A stretch of DNA of 64,000 bases from Vespula vulgaris (GCF_905475345.1 NC_066595.1:7757001-7821000), one strand, 5' to 3'; numbered from the stretch's first letter, positions 34,206 through 47,499 are shown. Notes: generated by a model from the letters alone, not told the origin. Program-made: numbers and translations.

Positions 34206-37200
34206 AGAAGGCTTTTTGCCAGCATCTTCCAGTAAAACTTGAGTCCTTTCGAAACGAGAAGCGTTGTCTACTTGATGTCGGAGACATCGATGTCTGATAG
34301 CACGTCTGCCGACTTGGACGAGAACCTAGTCGTTTCTTCTTTTTTGAAAAAACCAAGTTGGATCATTCGCTCCATATCCTTTTGCCAACGTCAATCTGCA
34401 ATTCTGGCATCAACCAGCCGAGAAAGTAGGAATTTCGTCGAGTGGATCGAATTGGTTCTCGTTAGAAGAAGTCTATTTTCTTTTCATTTGCACGAGATAA
34501 AGTTTCGAACGATATTTACTCGAATAATGTTAAAGAAACAAGACGAACGACGAAGGATAAAAAGATTGAAACTAGGAGAACTTTTTCGTGTCTTTTCCAT
34601 GGCTCATCTAATGTAAATTTATCGTCAAAACGTTTCTTTCAAACGCTTCTTCCTTTACGGTTACAATGCATCGAACTTTCCTCGAACGTACTATCACTTT
34701 TTTTCCAAGTTTCATTTGTCAGAAACGACGGAAGAAAAACGAGGAGGACGTTCGACTCCTACGACGACCCTACTCTCGTCAAACGACGATACTCTTGCTA
34801 AACTCGTGTCTTCGTTCGTTACTCGGATCACAAGTAAGTCTAACAAATCTCTTTCGCTCGATCGACCAGCGGAGTCGAGCTAAACGTTCTTCTCGTCTAA
34901 AAAGAAAAGGATCTCCTCCCGGGAAGATAATTTCTAGGTTGCGCCTGCCATGAACGTCTTTGGCAAGTTGGATCCAACGAGAGGTTACTCTCTTCGATAG
35001 AAGATTCATCAGAAAGGATTATCGAGGATCTTCCTCGAGGAGCATAGTGAAGCATCAACTTGAAATCCTCTTGGAAATGATCTCGATGCACTCGTAGCTT
35101 ATGAGGTAACGTTAATGACGATGCTTTCCTTGAAAATAAATGGGATGAACGACAGCGTTACTCTTAGAATCAGTTACCAAAAGAGGGTTCCTTCCTTCGA
35201 GTTGTCGGAGGATCGAATGACAACCCTTATCGAGCTAAAATACTCGTCGTTAAGTGTGCTCGAAGGATAGATTGATTTTGATGGATAGAGATTACTGCCA
35301 AAGACTAAGCACGAGAGACGATTTTAATCTCTACGAGATGAGAGATCGTTGTCTTTTCTTTTTCTTCCTGTTCCTTTCTTTTTCCTTTCTTCAAAAATAA
35401 AAAAAAAATTCTTCCCTATGAATATTTTTGCACGAATATTTCGCGCTATCAAGCTTCACGCGAGACATGAGATTCTAATACGAACGCCGAGAGAACCGAG
35501 AACGACCGTCATCGAGACGAGATAATAAAAAAAAAAAAGATAAAACGGAAGGAAGGAAGGGAAGATGAATATCGCACGTATCGAAAATCGAAGATATTTG
35601 GGAAGACTCGTTTCGCTTCTAGATCTTTTCTTACGATCTTTCTTGTGCTTGCGATCCTTTCAATCAAGAATCTCGACAGTTTTGGCGATGAAACTGGATA
35701 GGAAAGCGTCTTCGTCATGTCAGACTATATCAAGCTTTCCTCGTTTCTCTTGGGAAGACGAGATTTTCCTCGTGAAAATTTTCGGAATTCGTCGTGATAG
35801 CTCGTTTCTATCCCATGACTGTTTATTCACCTAGATGATCTCTTAGATTCTAACACGAAGTGAATCTTTTCAATTTACAATTTCATCCCTTTCGCTTTAC
35901 GGTAACATAAAGCGAAAGTTTGAAAATTCTTTGGAGTAAAAGTCACCGTTTAAAGTACAGGGAAATCCGCTTTCCCGTTCGCAAATAAGAGAAACAAAAA
36001 TGTTCTTCACGAATCGAGAGTACGCCCGAAGCGTTTCTTTCCGCGAGAATCGTCGAAACGTTTTCGAGTAGGTAACTACAGAAACGCGAGCGTTTCTCCC
36101 CTTTTCTGAAAAGTCTATAACGTGGTAAAAAAGTCTGACGCCACGTTCCGCTTTATCCTGCACGAAAATGGATCTAGCCCTTCCCCTCTTTTCTTTTTTC
36201 CTCTTTCTTCTTTCTTTTTCCTTTTTCTTATTTTCGCAGAGATTCGCATCAGTTGGAGAAAAAAATTATACTTAAGTAAGTAAACATCCTCCTGAGTTCT
36301 AGCAATTGCAAGGTTCGTGTTTGAATTGATTGAATGTATGTTGGGCGAAATGCCAGTTTCTTTGATATCCTAGAAATGTTTCATCTTTTCGTTTCGAGAG
36401 ATTTCCAATGTTTAAAGAGAGAGGGAGAGAGAGAGATGTGGTTGAATCGTCGCTTCAATCACTAACGATAAGGAACCATGGAGAATATTAGACGATAGTT
36501 CGACGTTCATTAGAGATCTTCTCGAAATACATGAACTGTATAGGAATAGGGACAGAAAGGTACATAGGTACAGGAGGTCTATTCGTGTTCCGCAAACAGT
36601 ACGCGGTCGTCTATCGAAGGAACAGAGACTGCGGAGAAATGTTCTCTCCGAATGTCCCAGGTGCGGCCGAACATGTATCGTTGAATCGATCATATGCAAT
36701 GCTTCCTCCTCCTCAATACCTTCCTTCGATTTGATTTGCATTCGACCTCTCGAATGCATCCATTGTATCCATTCTCTTCTCTCCTTGTCTCACTTATATT
36801 TCATTTCCAAAAAGATTTAAATTAAACATTTCCCTAGTCGTATATTAATTAGAAAATGATTAAGCTTAGTAATTTCTTGCATCCTTAATTAGCGAAAGAA
36901 GCAATTAAAGGATAAAGTGGAGAAGAAGAAGACGAAGAAGAAGAAGAGAACGGTGCTCTCGTTATCGAACTTGATATCGGACGTAAATTTAGGCGAGAAG
37001 GAACTAGAGAGAGAGAGACAGAGAATACTTGGCCGGTGTACTTGCGGTAGTTACGCGGACTCGAGCGAAAGCCCGGATCCGGTAACTTTCCATCTGATAT
37101 CAAGTCAACTGGCGCTTCCCTCGGACGTCCTTGATTCCGGTATGAGTTTCACACCCTTGATATTCGCATGCATTTCTCGAAATTACTAATAGCATTTACC

Positions 37201-38084
37201 TAGAGAGAAATAGATATATAATAGATAAATAGAGAAAGAGAGTGTCGCAATGCTTCAATAATCCATTCGTTTATCGATCCTCATGATGTATCGTACCGAT
37301 AACGAAAAATATATAAATCGATGAATTACATGCTGTTTCGTTGATCTTTTTTTTTCGATTGATCACGTTCAAAAGTAAAATAAGTGTAATTTATCAGATT
37401 ATATAAAAAATAAAATCGATGGTACAGCGATCGGGATTATTTTAAAGCTTTCGGTACTGTACCGATAAGCGATTTAAATATTGATAAAAGGATCGAATTA
37501 CAATTTTCTGAACTAGAAACGACAACAATATCAATTTTGATGAAATCGTTTATGTTCGGCACGAAAAATACTTGTTACATATGAGAAGCTTTCGAAGCTA
37601 TTCTTCATTGTACGTAATCGAAATTTTCTAGCATAAAAGTCGGTAGGAGCTTGCGAAAAACACAAACTGGTAACGTCATAACGTAAAGAAGACACACTTT
37701 TCTTTCGTTGTACCAACAAAGTAAAATTTTATATTCGTTTGTCTTCTTCAAGAGTGCCATCCACCGTAAAAACTAAAGCGTATAATACTTTGTAAAAACT
37801 CTCAGCGAAATCCTTTGTAAATTGTACGTCGTTGGTAGCTTGGAAGGCAAACGACGAGAAACATAAGTAACTCTTCTCAACCTACCTAGTACTTTATAAT
37901 TTTACCGTGAACTTTCTAATTGTACAAGGATTCATTTTAATATCAACGAGAAAGGTCCATCAACGGATATTTTTGTAAATTCGTCTAGAACACGAAGTTT
38001 CTCTCCTTTGAAGGATTCAGTTCGTTCGAAATAAACTCTACTCATCCATAATGTATCGTGTACTTTCTTTATCCGTACTATATG

Positions 38085-38092
<8 letters not shown>

Positions 38093-38152
<60 letters not shown>

Positions 38153-38157
38153 TTTCT
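38093..38157. repeat. (CT)n microsatellite
   Basis: About 24 CT units followed by ATCT tetranucleotides. Confidence 0.92.
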
Positions 38158-38610
38158 CTTTTTCTCGACGCATTTCATACATTTTCTTCATAATTTTCTA
38201 GCTGCGAACTAGGCCAGTAACGTCTCCAGCGATTTTTTAACTGCACGCTCGGAAGAAAATCCCTTAAGTTTCTACGTTGTAACGAACCCTTCGACCGAGG
38301 CAAGGAGAAAACTTTGCAATTTATTTATTTTTTTTGTTAACTCGAAGAAGTCGTAGAATATCGGAGGGAGAAGTTACAAGAGGCACTTGAAAATCGTCCA
38401 AACGCAAAACTATTTTCTCTTGAACTCCTACAAAATAATACTTCTCAGAGCTACAGAGGTGATCGACGTTATTTTTATGATAATTGTTCATACATCCCAT
38501 GACATCTTTCGTTCGTTATCGTCGTTTCATTAACCCGTACTCTCATATAAGATTTGTGTACTCGTTAATTACAAAAGTTACAAAATTTTAGATAATTTCG
38601 ACATGTATAT

Positions 38611-38769
38611 AGAATTCGTAAAAAAAGTTGGACCATTGATAAATTTGAATCGGGGAGCCCAAACCTGGATCTTCTGCTTTCTAGGTGGCTACTCTAACAA
38701 TTAAGTTATCCAGGAGCCCTTCAATCAACTTCTTCACGAATGTCTACTTATATTAAATGAAAATACTTG
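38611..38769 (-). mobile_element. tRNA-derived SINE, best-preserved copy
   Basis: On the - strand: GTAGACATTCGTG, then GGGCTCCTGGATAACTTAAT, TGTTAGAGTAGCCACC (A-box region), GAAAGCAGAAGATCCAGG, a B-box-like GATTCAAAT and the end CCAACTTTTTTTACGAATTC. The A-box and B-box spacing is that of a tRNA-like RNA polymerase III promoter. Confidence 0.75.
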
Positions 38770-39120
38770 TTTGACCACATACTCGACCATTATGCAGCAA
38801 CTTTCGTCCTCGAATATTCTTCTCTCATTAAACATGTTGAAATTTCAAAAGTGTTAGGCGCTTAAGGCATTTTCTCTCTCTCCCTTCCAACTACCCTAGC
38901 CACCGTTCACGTTGCTGTCGTCATTTCTGATTTTTCGAGTATCTTGGGACACTTAGGAAAGCTTCTTCTCTAACAATTCCCCAGGCTACTACTACGTCGC
39001 TCTTGTCGTCCGTTCGTCACCATGAGTTCTCTTTTTTTAATCAATTTTCTTTTGTGTTGCTGCAAAATATTCAAGCGTGTAACGACAGTAGCTTCTATTC
39101 CATTTTTGACACTAAATTGT

Positions 39121-39262
39121 AGAATTCGTAAAAAAGATGGATAGTCGAGTAAACTGGATCGGGGGACTCGAATCCAGGTCTTCTTCTTTTCGAACGTCTA
39201 TCCAGGATTCCTTGAATCGACCTCTCCACGAATGTCTACTTATATTAAATGGAGGTGCTTAT
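39121..39262 (-). mobile_element. tRNA-derived SINE copy, shortened head
   Basis: Same ends as the 38.6 kb copy. The B-box reads CCTGGATTCGAGTCC on the - strand. The A-box region is shortened to about TCCTGGATAGACG. Confidence 0.7.
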
Positions 39263-39611
39263 TCACCTTCACATTCGGCCATTATGCAGCAACATTCGCT
39301 CTCGAATATTCTTCTTTCACTAAACACATTAAAATTTCAAAAATACCAGACGCTTAAGCATCTTCTCTTTTTACCAATTTCCCTAGACACCGTTCGCGTC
39401 GCTGTCATCGTCTCTGATTTTTTGAGTGTCTTGAAACACTTAAGAGCACTTTTTTTCTAATAATTCCCCAAGCCATCATTCGTGTCGCTTTAATCGTTGG
39501 TTAGTCACCACGGTTTTTTTTTTTTTTTTTAATCAATTTTCTTTGTGTTGCTGCTGAATATTCAACCGTGAAGCGACACTTGCTTCTATCCCACTTTTGA
39601 CATCAAATTGT

Positions 39612-39765
39612 AGGATTCGTAAAAAAGTTAGACCGTCGGATAACGTAGGCTGGTGTCTTTTGCTTAACTGGACAGCTGCTCTATATTCAAGCAGTCCCAT
39701 TCTATATGCAAGGAGTTTCTTCGATCTCCACGAATATCTAATATTATATTAAATGAAAGTATTCG
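39612..39765 (-). mobile_element. tRNA-derived SINE copy, decayed
   Basis: Same 3' end (CTAACTTTTTTACGAATCC on the - strand) and same outer flank (ATATTAGATATTCGTGGAGA). The tRNA-like head is strongly diverged. Confidence 0.6.
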
Positions 39766-41980
39766 TTTCCATACATATATACCGTATAAAATATATTCGT
39801 ATACGATTACATGATTATAATTTAAACATTGGCGAATATTCAAAAAATATGAAAATACGTAATCTATTAACAAGGAAACTCAAGTTTTCAACACGCTCGA
39901 CACGAAAAGGCATTCGTTTCGTTCGAATTCGAAAAAAGGTATTCAGCATTCCTTTTATCAGACAAATAAACCGCTACCCTTCTCGAGTACGTCGCTAGAG
40001 GATGAATGGTCGTTTGGGAACGAGTAAGCGCCTAACCGAGGGTGTATATCGTTGGAAGGGTGGAACGTGATTGAGAATTATTGTCGAAGCATCGAATCTC
40101 TCTTGCACCGTTAATATCAGTTACCCTAGAGAATATTGTAGAATAAACGTCATTGATATCCGTTGCTTTTCATTTGATCAAACTTTCCTAAAATAAAATC
40201 CAATTGATTGTAATGAAAACTCGGTTCAAGAAATCATCGTACAATGAAATTATCGAATTTAAATACAATTGTTATAATTCAATAATAATAACTAGCAGTA
40301 TCATATTTTTATATCAAATATCAGTGTAAGAAAATTCTTGACAGATAGTCGATTGGATGCAACGTCGATTTTGAAGTGCAACGCGATCTGTTATGTTCGT
40401 CACGTGTATCGTGGGTATTGATAGCACCGACACGAATTTACTCGCGTACACCAATACGGAACACACTTCCTGTATCGCAGGACGCTATCAAATATTCAAC
40501 GACCAACGTAGGTCAGCCACAGGGTCTCTCGGCTTTTCGATGGATTTTAAGCGTATCCATTCGACCGCTGGAGCGAGAATACAAATTTCAGAACATTTCA
40601 CGCTTGAACAAACACCGAAGTGCATTTGAGCGTACTACTAAGCTAATTATGTCGGTAATGAGCAAGATAAACTGTACTCTCAATATGCTTCGTTAACCTG
40701 AATCCACTTTCAAGACGAATAGCATACGCCGGAGACTGTTTTCTTTTGCACCGTACGTTCATTAATTTTCTAGTTTGAATCGTTTTGCTTGAACGCTCAA
40801 GGTCCATCGTGTCACCGACACTCGAGTTTTTATCTGTGTTTCGTCGAGAGCTTTTTTTTCCTACTTCTGAGATAAGAAGAAAGTTTTTCTTCGAAAGCTT
40901 CTTGAAAAAAATATAAGAGAAAAACTTGACTAAACATTTTCTTTATTCCATGTCAACGGAAAAATCAAATAATTCATTGGACCATCCATTTGAACAAGTT
41001 AATATAAAACTATGTGTATATGGATAACGCATTATTAAGCAATTCGTCGTGCTTTTATTATATATCCTGAAAACTTGCCCCGAAATAAGTTCCACTTGGG
41101 ATTCTTCAGATGCTTTGTGCTTGACGATGAGACGATATTTCATCACCTTCTCTAGTCGATGTAATATTGTTGTCCTTCGAGATACGAAGAGGTATGCTTT
41201 TATACATATACACTATGCACGAAATTTTCATCCCTTCGCTTTAGACCAGTCGAGTTTATATTAACTTCACTGGCAGCACATTAAGACGAACTTTTCTTTC
41301 GTTGGATATTTCTTGTCTCCTTTTCTACCTTTTCCTACTTTTGCATTGATGTCACGATACCTTTTCTAATTTCCTTAGGGAAGATAAATTCAGTTTATTC
41401 ATAAAATGAAACTCGTATTACGTATATACGGAACGAATATATGTATTGTATGTCTGTATATGTACACACACACACATATGTATTAATATATAGTAAGTCT
41501 CTCTTTTCATATACTTGGAGAAATATTTATTATCATTGTCATTCATATTAACATTTCAAATAAACCATACTTTTATATCGATGATAAGTTTTATTATAAC
41601 GATGTTATCTCAGTGCATAAATAAAAAGAGAACTCTCTCCCCTTTAAAACATTCTTTATTTCATCTCTCTACGATTTTCTGTTCCGAAGATAAATGCCTT
41701 TGTAATTCCCCATTCATAATTCTTAATAAACACGTGCTATTGATAGTAACGTGCGTACGCAAACCGTAGTAAGTAGTAAAAATAACTGATTTCTAAGAAT
41801 TTATATACGTCACTGTGTCAATGTCGTTTTATGAAAGAAATTATATAGGTCAATGGTTCATTGCAAATGCCAATTATTTATGTGCAAATATTTTCTAAAC
41901 TAATGATCGTAAAAACTTCAAAGAAAAATTATTTTAAAGAGATAATTTTTTTCTATTTTTCTAACATGTTAATAATAATT
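39766..41980. other. Non-coding DNA
   Basis: Mixed composition, with a moderately GC-rich patch at 40340-40650 where frames are open but resemble nothing known. It contains a (CA)n run at about 41464-41477. No gene called. Confidence 0.5.
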
Positions 41981-41984
41981 AATT

Positions 41985-42545
41985 AATAATTTGTTATTAA
42001 CAATTTGTTAAAAAATTAGTCGTAATAATCGATTTCTTATAAATTAACACTCCGTAATTCATATGTTTGTTTTCAATTTGATAATTTGTTATAAAGAATT
42101 TGTTATACACAGATTTCATAACCGCATAATTTTTTCTAAAAATTAACAGCAGATATCAGTGGTAATACAGATATGCTTATACATTTAACAATTTATTATA
42201 AAAAATTTATTATAAACAATTTATCACAAATAATTGTTAAAATCAATTTTTTTTTCAAAAGTTAATACTATATGTCTGTAGTGTTATCTAGATATATCTA
42301 TACAATCAACAATTTGTTATAAACAATTTGTTCTAAACTATTTGTTATAAATAATTGTTACAATAAAGTTTTTTGGAAAAGTTAATACTAAATGTCTATA
42401 ATATTATTTAGATATATCGGTACATTTAACAATTTGTTATGAACAATTTGTTATAAATAATTGTTACAATAAAGTTTTTTGGAAAAGTTAATACTAAATG
42501 TCTATAATATTATTTAGATATATCAGTACATTTAATAATTTTTAT
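41985..42545. repeat. AT-rich tandem array with about 106-120 base period
   Basis: Successive units contain AACAATTTGTTATAAA-like steps, then GTTAATACTA(A/T)ATGTCT and TAGATATATC. The last words recur at 42291, 42411 and 42517 (periods 120 and 106). The last two units are nearly identical and earlier ones progressively diverged. Inside each unit a 12-15 base subrepeat (AACAATTTGTTAT) is itself repeated two to four times. Confidence 0.85.
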
Positions 42546-42671
42546 AAACAAATAAAAAATAATCGTCTTTTTTTATGTAAAACTGCTTAATTCATATCAT
42601 AACTCACAGAACATAGCATAGTTATGATTGAGATACTGAGATAGTGTAATTATAAAGTAAATGGAGAGAGA

Positions 42672-42675
<4 letters not shown>

Positions 42676-42720
<45 letters not shown>
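42676..42720. repeat. (CT)n microsatellite
   Basis: About 22 uninterrupted CT units. Confidence 0.93.
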
Positions 42721-42722
<2 letters not shown>

Positions 42723-45590
42723 ATAATGGCTTTCAATATATGTAAATGCGTGGATGTATAATACAGCAACAACAAGAACGAAGGTATCTTGGGCGTACTA
42801 TAAACTATTATTTTCTGTTGATGATTTAAAAGTCATGAACCTTTTAATAAATTGTAGCATCTCGTTTGTGATTTACGCTCGAAATAAAAGTGGAAACGTG
42901 GGAAAGGAAAGAAAGAAATAGAAATTCATTCATCTCCCTTCCGTTCTTCCATTTGTTTTCTACTTTTCGAGGATCTTTCTATGCGAGCTCCGCGCCCGCA
43001 CGTAGAATCCAAGGTAGTCGAGGAAAAGGAGGATCGTTTTCGATTCATGGTCCGCACACTCTGGTATTTTCTTAATACACAACCGACACCTGAAGTATTG
43101 CAGGGGTGGAAATAATTGAAACTCGGGTAGATGGAGTAGAGAAGTCGCCGGGAAAAAGGATATACTTTTCAAGAGAAAATATTGGATTTCACAGGAGTCG
43201 CAACGCGAGAGGCACGTTACACGGAATAAATTACCGACATGCGATTCTATTTTCCTTTTTCCCCCTTTTCTTCCCTGGCAGTCATGCTTTTATCTCAACG
43301 TCGACGTTCTCTCGTTCTCTCGGAATATCGACGATGTAAATGCAAAGTATACATTTCGAAATAACATCTGCTATCTTGTAATAAAATCGAACGTTTTCAT
43401 TTCTAAATCTTCTTTGGAACGAGAAGAGAAATAAGAGTCTCTGTATCTCCGTCAAATTGCTTTGCGATAGGGGTGACTCGTTAGAAATCACTTTAGAGGT
43501 CAAAGGAATGGACGTCGGTGAAAACCGAGCATCGGAGTGGAGCTTTTAGGCGACAAGACGACACTTAAAAGGTTCGTTGAGAGATGATCTATAGGACTTA
43601 CCGAGCATCGATGGCTATGATCCAGCATAAACGAACCTTTTAGACCCGAGAATGAGATCTTCGTGTTCGACAGGGAGGGAAGTGCTCTTTAAAATCTAGT
43701 CATTTGTTTTCGTCAGACGATCGAAGACAATTAAAACGAATGATCGATCAAGAACATTCAAGAAGAACAAAGTTAGAAAGGACTAAGGTGACAAGGGATG
43801 GTAACAAAGGGTAGGAACGAGACTAACATAAACGCCTTCTACAATTCGAATCCCTTGTATAGGCATGGCTATGTACTACGTATTCTCTGTTCTGTATGAA
43901 CGATCGTGAAATACCCTCCTTCTATTCTCAGAGTCCCAGTACGGAGAGCTTCTGGACTGTCTGGAGAGTATAATGGAACTTCCTGACATTTCGAAAGCAC
44001 GGTGTGCTCGGCCTTTGTTCCAGACGTAAGAGAATGTCATCCCTTATTGCGACTACCCTTCGGCATCGGCCGTTTCCTCTCGCGAGAGAACACCGAGCTC
44101 GAATCGAGCAAATCTTCTCCCTTCGATCGAATGCGACTTTGGCATGAGAAAGAGAGAGAGAGAGAAAGGGGAGGAGGAAGGATTCCACTCCGGACGTTAT
44201 CGGAATGCAAGAATTTATTTCAGAACATTCCATCGAGTGATAGCCGGACATTTTCCCTCTTCGATCGAACGAGTCGCTTCTTAGCACTCACGACGTCTAA
44301 TTTCTATTCCCCCTTGTCGACGTCGTCGTTGTCATTGCCGTCGTTGAGACGTTTAATCGAATTCGCGTCGTCACGGTCGCCGACGCTTTCGAAGACGTAT
44401 TTTTAACGAATCTCTCCTTTTCTCTTTAAAACGTACGCGTTTGTTTTTCTTCATTAACTAGCTAGAATCGGTCGATCGATCGGTCGATTTATCAATTGAT
44501 CGATCTATCGAAATCGATTTATTACACATCTCGACGTAACCGACAACCGATGTAATTTTCGAATCCTTCGAAATTAATTACAGATCGTTTTTAGCAGACG
44601 TCGAGAAAAGTGGTATTAGTTTTGAAAGAACGTGCGTTGTATATTGCTTTCAATTAACAGAAAAAGTCCCGTTGATTATTTCCTATTTATTTCTTGGAAA
44701 AATAAACGAAATCGTTTCCGAAAGGAACTTTATTACTTTATTTCGTGGAACGTCGAGAATTTAATTGTAGCATTTATGTAAAAGAAAATCTGACGACAAA
44801 ATAAGTACAAGTTTTAGAAAACATCTCGAGACAGTTCAAACATCCTAGCAGTTTTCCCTACGTGTAATCAAAAGGTGGAAGAGAACGAAGGTAGAGATTC
44901 GACGGTGGAAAAGCTATCTCGCAAAATGACGATTCCAAGTGGCACGCGACTACGCGTCTGTACACACTGATATCCTCCAGGGATTAATTAAGCCGCGGTT
45001 GCTTCTCATGAGGCACTCTAGCGAAATAATTCCTTCGGATGTATTAAAAAGCTCCTCTTGTTTCTCATGTCATCCCGGGAAATACGAATTAATTGTATTA
45101 ACGTTTATATAACGATTAAATTTAGAAATAAAGAACGATTTGAAAGGGAATGACTTTTATTAATTACATTTTTATTCTTATATCTTCTTTAATAAAAGAA
45201 AAAAATTAAAAATCCATTTGAACGTAGAAGACAGAAGAAAAGAAGACAAAAAAAAAGAGAATCGATCGAAAATCCTTTCTCTTTTATTAGCGAGAGAAGT
45301 ATTCATTAAAGAAGAAGGCACATAGTGGACAATCGAAAAAAAGAACAACGAGAGGGAATATCCGGTCGATTCCATTCGGGAATCGACGATAGGGTGGACG
45401 AGGAACAAATTCATTAATTCGCGAGTTCCGAACTGAGAATGGCTTTGAAGTCTTAACGAACCTCGAAGGCCCTCGCGAGTTATCGGTTAGAAGAGAACGT
45501 TTTAAAGCAGCTTTACAGTGGTCTCGTGTAAAACGAGCCGAAGGGATTTAATACGTAAGAAAAAAAGAAAGAAAAAAAAAGAAAAAGAAT

Positions 45591-45596
<6 letters not shown>

Positions 45597-45645
<49 letters not shown>
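45597..45645. repeat. (GA)n microsatellite
   Basis: About 24 uninterrupted GA units followed 45 bases later by (CTT)n. Confidence 0.93.
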
Positions 45646-45647
<2 letters not shown>

Positions 45648-45686
45648 TAGAACGACGTCTCGAGTTATACAGTCGCTTCTGTTCTT

Positions 45687-45717
<31 letters not shown>

Positions 45718-46560
45718 ATCTTCTTCTTTTTTCAAACCATCGTATTTCTGGAAAAGGTACGCGAAAAGGAAATCTCTTGCACTCCTCTCCGAATTCACGG
45801 ACTCGAACATTTTTCCAGAAAGCAAATAGCTTCGTAAGCATTTTCCTTTGCTAGTTCGAAGCCCTTTGAAACTCAAAGCGTAGCGAACATTATCTTGGAT
45901 ATTCTTATCCCTATGTGTTTTCAAGGATCACCACGGTTTCAAACTTACTTTCGGTCTCTTTCCATCCGTCGATTAATCGAAGAACGAATCACTTTTTATT
46001 AGATAAAAATAGAAGACGAAAGTTTTCTTGATAAGCACACGTAGCTTTACAAAAAGAAATTCTATCCTTTTCCCTCCAAGAACTTTTTACTTTCTTACAT
46101 GGAAATCGATAAAACTGCTACCAAAGAATGTGACTTCTTTTACGCTTGGCTTAAGCCCTTCGACTTTTCTCCTTCTTCCTCTCTTTCTTTCTTATTTTTC
46201 ATTGTCCCCTTTGAGAAAGAGAGAGAGAGAGAAAGAGAGACGTGCGACTTTCATGAATCCGAACGGCAAAACTCGCGTTGCATGCTCGATTCATATTCTG
46301 CAATTTGAGTCTCTCCTTTGACTCTTTTCGATCCTTTGTCCTTCTTCTTGAACTTCTTTTCGATCTAATAAAGTTCAAGGTGGGAGATTTCGAAAAAAGT
46401 AATGAAAAAAAGAAAAAAAAACAGGAACAGTATTTTTCTTTCGAAATAATCAAAATAATCGAATAAAGTGTTAAATTAGAAAACAGTAAAATAATAGAAC
46501 GTAAGAAAAATGTATAATGACAAAAACCATAAATGAATCGAAACCATAGTCAAGTCCATT

Positions 46561-46862
46561 CTACGTTGTAAACGTTTTTCGCATTAAATGGGATTCCAGG
46601 AATACCGATCGACGATCATGTCCGCATTGTCGTTTAGCGGGTGGTGCGCTACCGCATCCGCGGCTGTTGATGCAAGGGGGTCGATAGGGGTGAGACGATA
46701 GTGGGGGTCGTTCTCCTCTGGATGGTTGGAGAAGCCTCGGCAGGGGTTGCGCCATTGTTCCGAAATAATCGGAGACAACGAGGTGAACGAGGAAGAAGAC
46801 TATGGCCCGGAGGACCGGTTCGAGCGAAATGGGGCGAGTCACGATACGATATGTTACTGTGA
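46561..46862 (-). other. GC-rich patch, possible unassigned exon
   Basis: GC-rich island in AT-rich DNA. On the - strand it follows a good acceptor (pyrimidine tract ending CAG at about 46865-46863), after which one frame is open to a stop at 46561. That frame contains a hydrophobic stretch, RAIVFFLVHLVVSDYFGT, followed by Pro/Arg-rich sequence. Two other frames are also open over most of the patch, including one on the + strand reading HCSEIIGDNEVNEEEDYGPE. The correct strand and frame cannot be decided here. It shares an exact 28-bp block with 47577-47604. Confidence 0.3.
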
Positions 46863-47049
46863 AAGAAAAACGAATGTTTAAAAGTCTCTACTTCTTAAGG
46901 GAATAAACTTCGCTCGATTATTTTTCAATTACAACGATCACGTTATCCTTTCTCGATTTATTCTTTATCCTTCCTTAAGAAAATTCTATCGAAAATTTAT
47001 TCATTCGAAATTGTTACTTTTCTATTATTGTTATTTCTTTTATATAAAA

Positions 47050-47370
47050 AGTAAAATAGATCAATCTTTGATTCACAAAACTTATTCGAGAATATCTATA
47101 CACACACACACACACACACACATGTATCATACGTAGTATATATGACAAGTAGAATAGATCAATCTTCGACTGAAAAAATTTATTCGAAAATACCATATAT
47201 ATATATATATAAAATGTGTAGAATAGATCAATCTTTGATTGAAAAAAATTATTCAAGAAGTTTATATATATAAATACATATATATAAACGACAAAATATA
47301 TATAACAAACAAGTAGAATAGATCAACTTTTTATTAAAAAATATTTATTCGAAGATGACATATACAAACA
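47050..47370. repeat. Four-copy tandem repeat, each unit ending in a microsatellite
   Basis: Units start at 47050, 47149, 47217 and 47312 with GTA(A/G)AATAGATCAA(T/C), followed by TTATTCGA-like and then by a different simple repeat in each (CA, TA, TA/AT, mixed). Unit length is about 68-99 bases. The microsatellite tails account for the length variation. Confidence 0.85.
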
Positions 47371-47499
47371 CAAACACACAGACACACATATATGTATATA
47401 TATATATGTATGTGTGTGCATAGCATACACATACAAACAAAATAAAACCATGAGAAAAAAGAACATCGAATGCAACTATCGAATGGATTTATTCGAAAA

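Larger units (their letters stand above)
30927..38610. other. Non-coding region upstream of the first recovered transferase exon
   Basis: Probably the first intron of the transferase, or upstream DNA. It includes GC/CpG-rich patches at 31610-31830, 32440-32700, 33330-33460, 33840-33960 and 36990-37140, where several frames are open by chance. (GT)n at about 31226-31246, (GA)n at 31515-31556, TG/GTAT repeats at 34133-34204 and purine or pyrimidine runs around 35340-35395 and 36180-36235 are present. No exon could be assigned. Confidence 0.5.
38611..39765. repeat. Tandem duplication of a SINE-plus-spacer unit (2 full copies and a third SINE)
   Basis: Unit 1 starts at 38611, unit 2 at 39121 and unit 3 at 39612, giving periods of 510 and 491 bases. 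Each starts with the - strand end of the tRNA-derived SINE (AGAATTCGTAAAAAA-like) and continues into a common spacer of about 340 bases. Recognisable matches in both spacers include the CACCGTTC(A/G)CGT(T/C)GCTGTC stretch, AACAATTCCCCA-like and TTAATCAATTTTCTTT stretches. The third copy is only the SINE part. Divergence between copies is visible by eye, so the duplication is not recent. Confidence 0.85.
42546..46560. other. Non-coding DNA with (CT)n and (GA)n tracts
   Basis: Contains (CT)n at 42676-42720, (GA)n at 45597-45645 and a (CTT)n run at about 45690-45730. A moderately GC-rich region at 43930-44410 has open frames on both strands but no recognisable protein. Confidence 0.5.
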
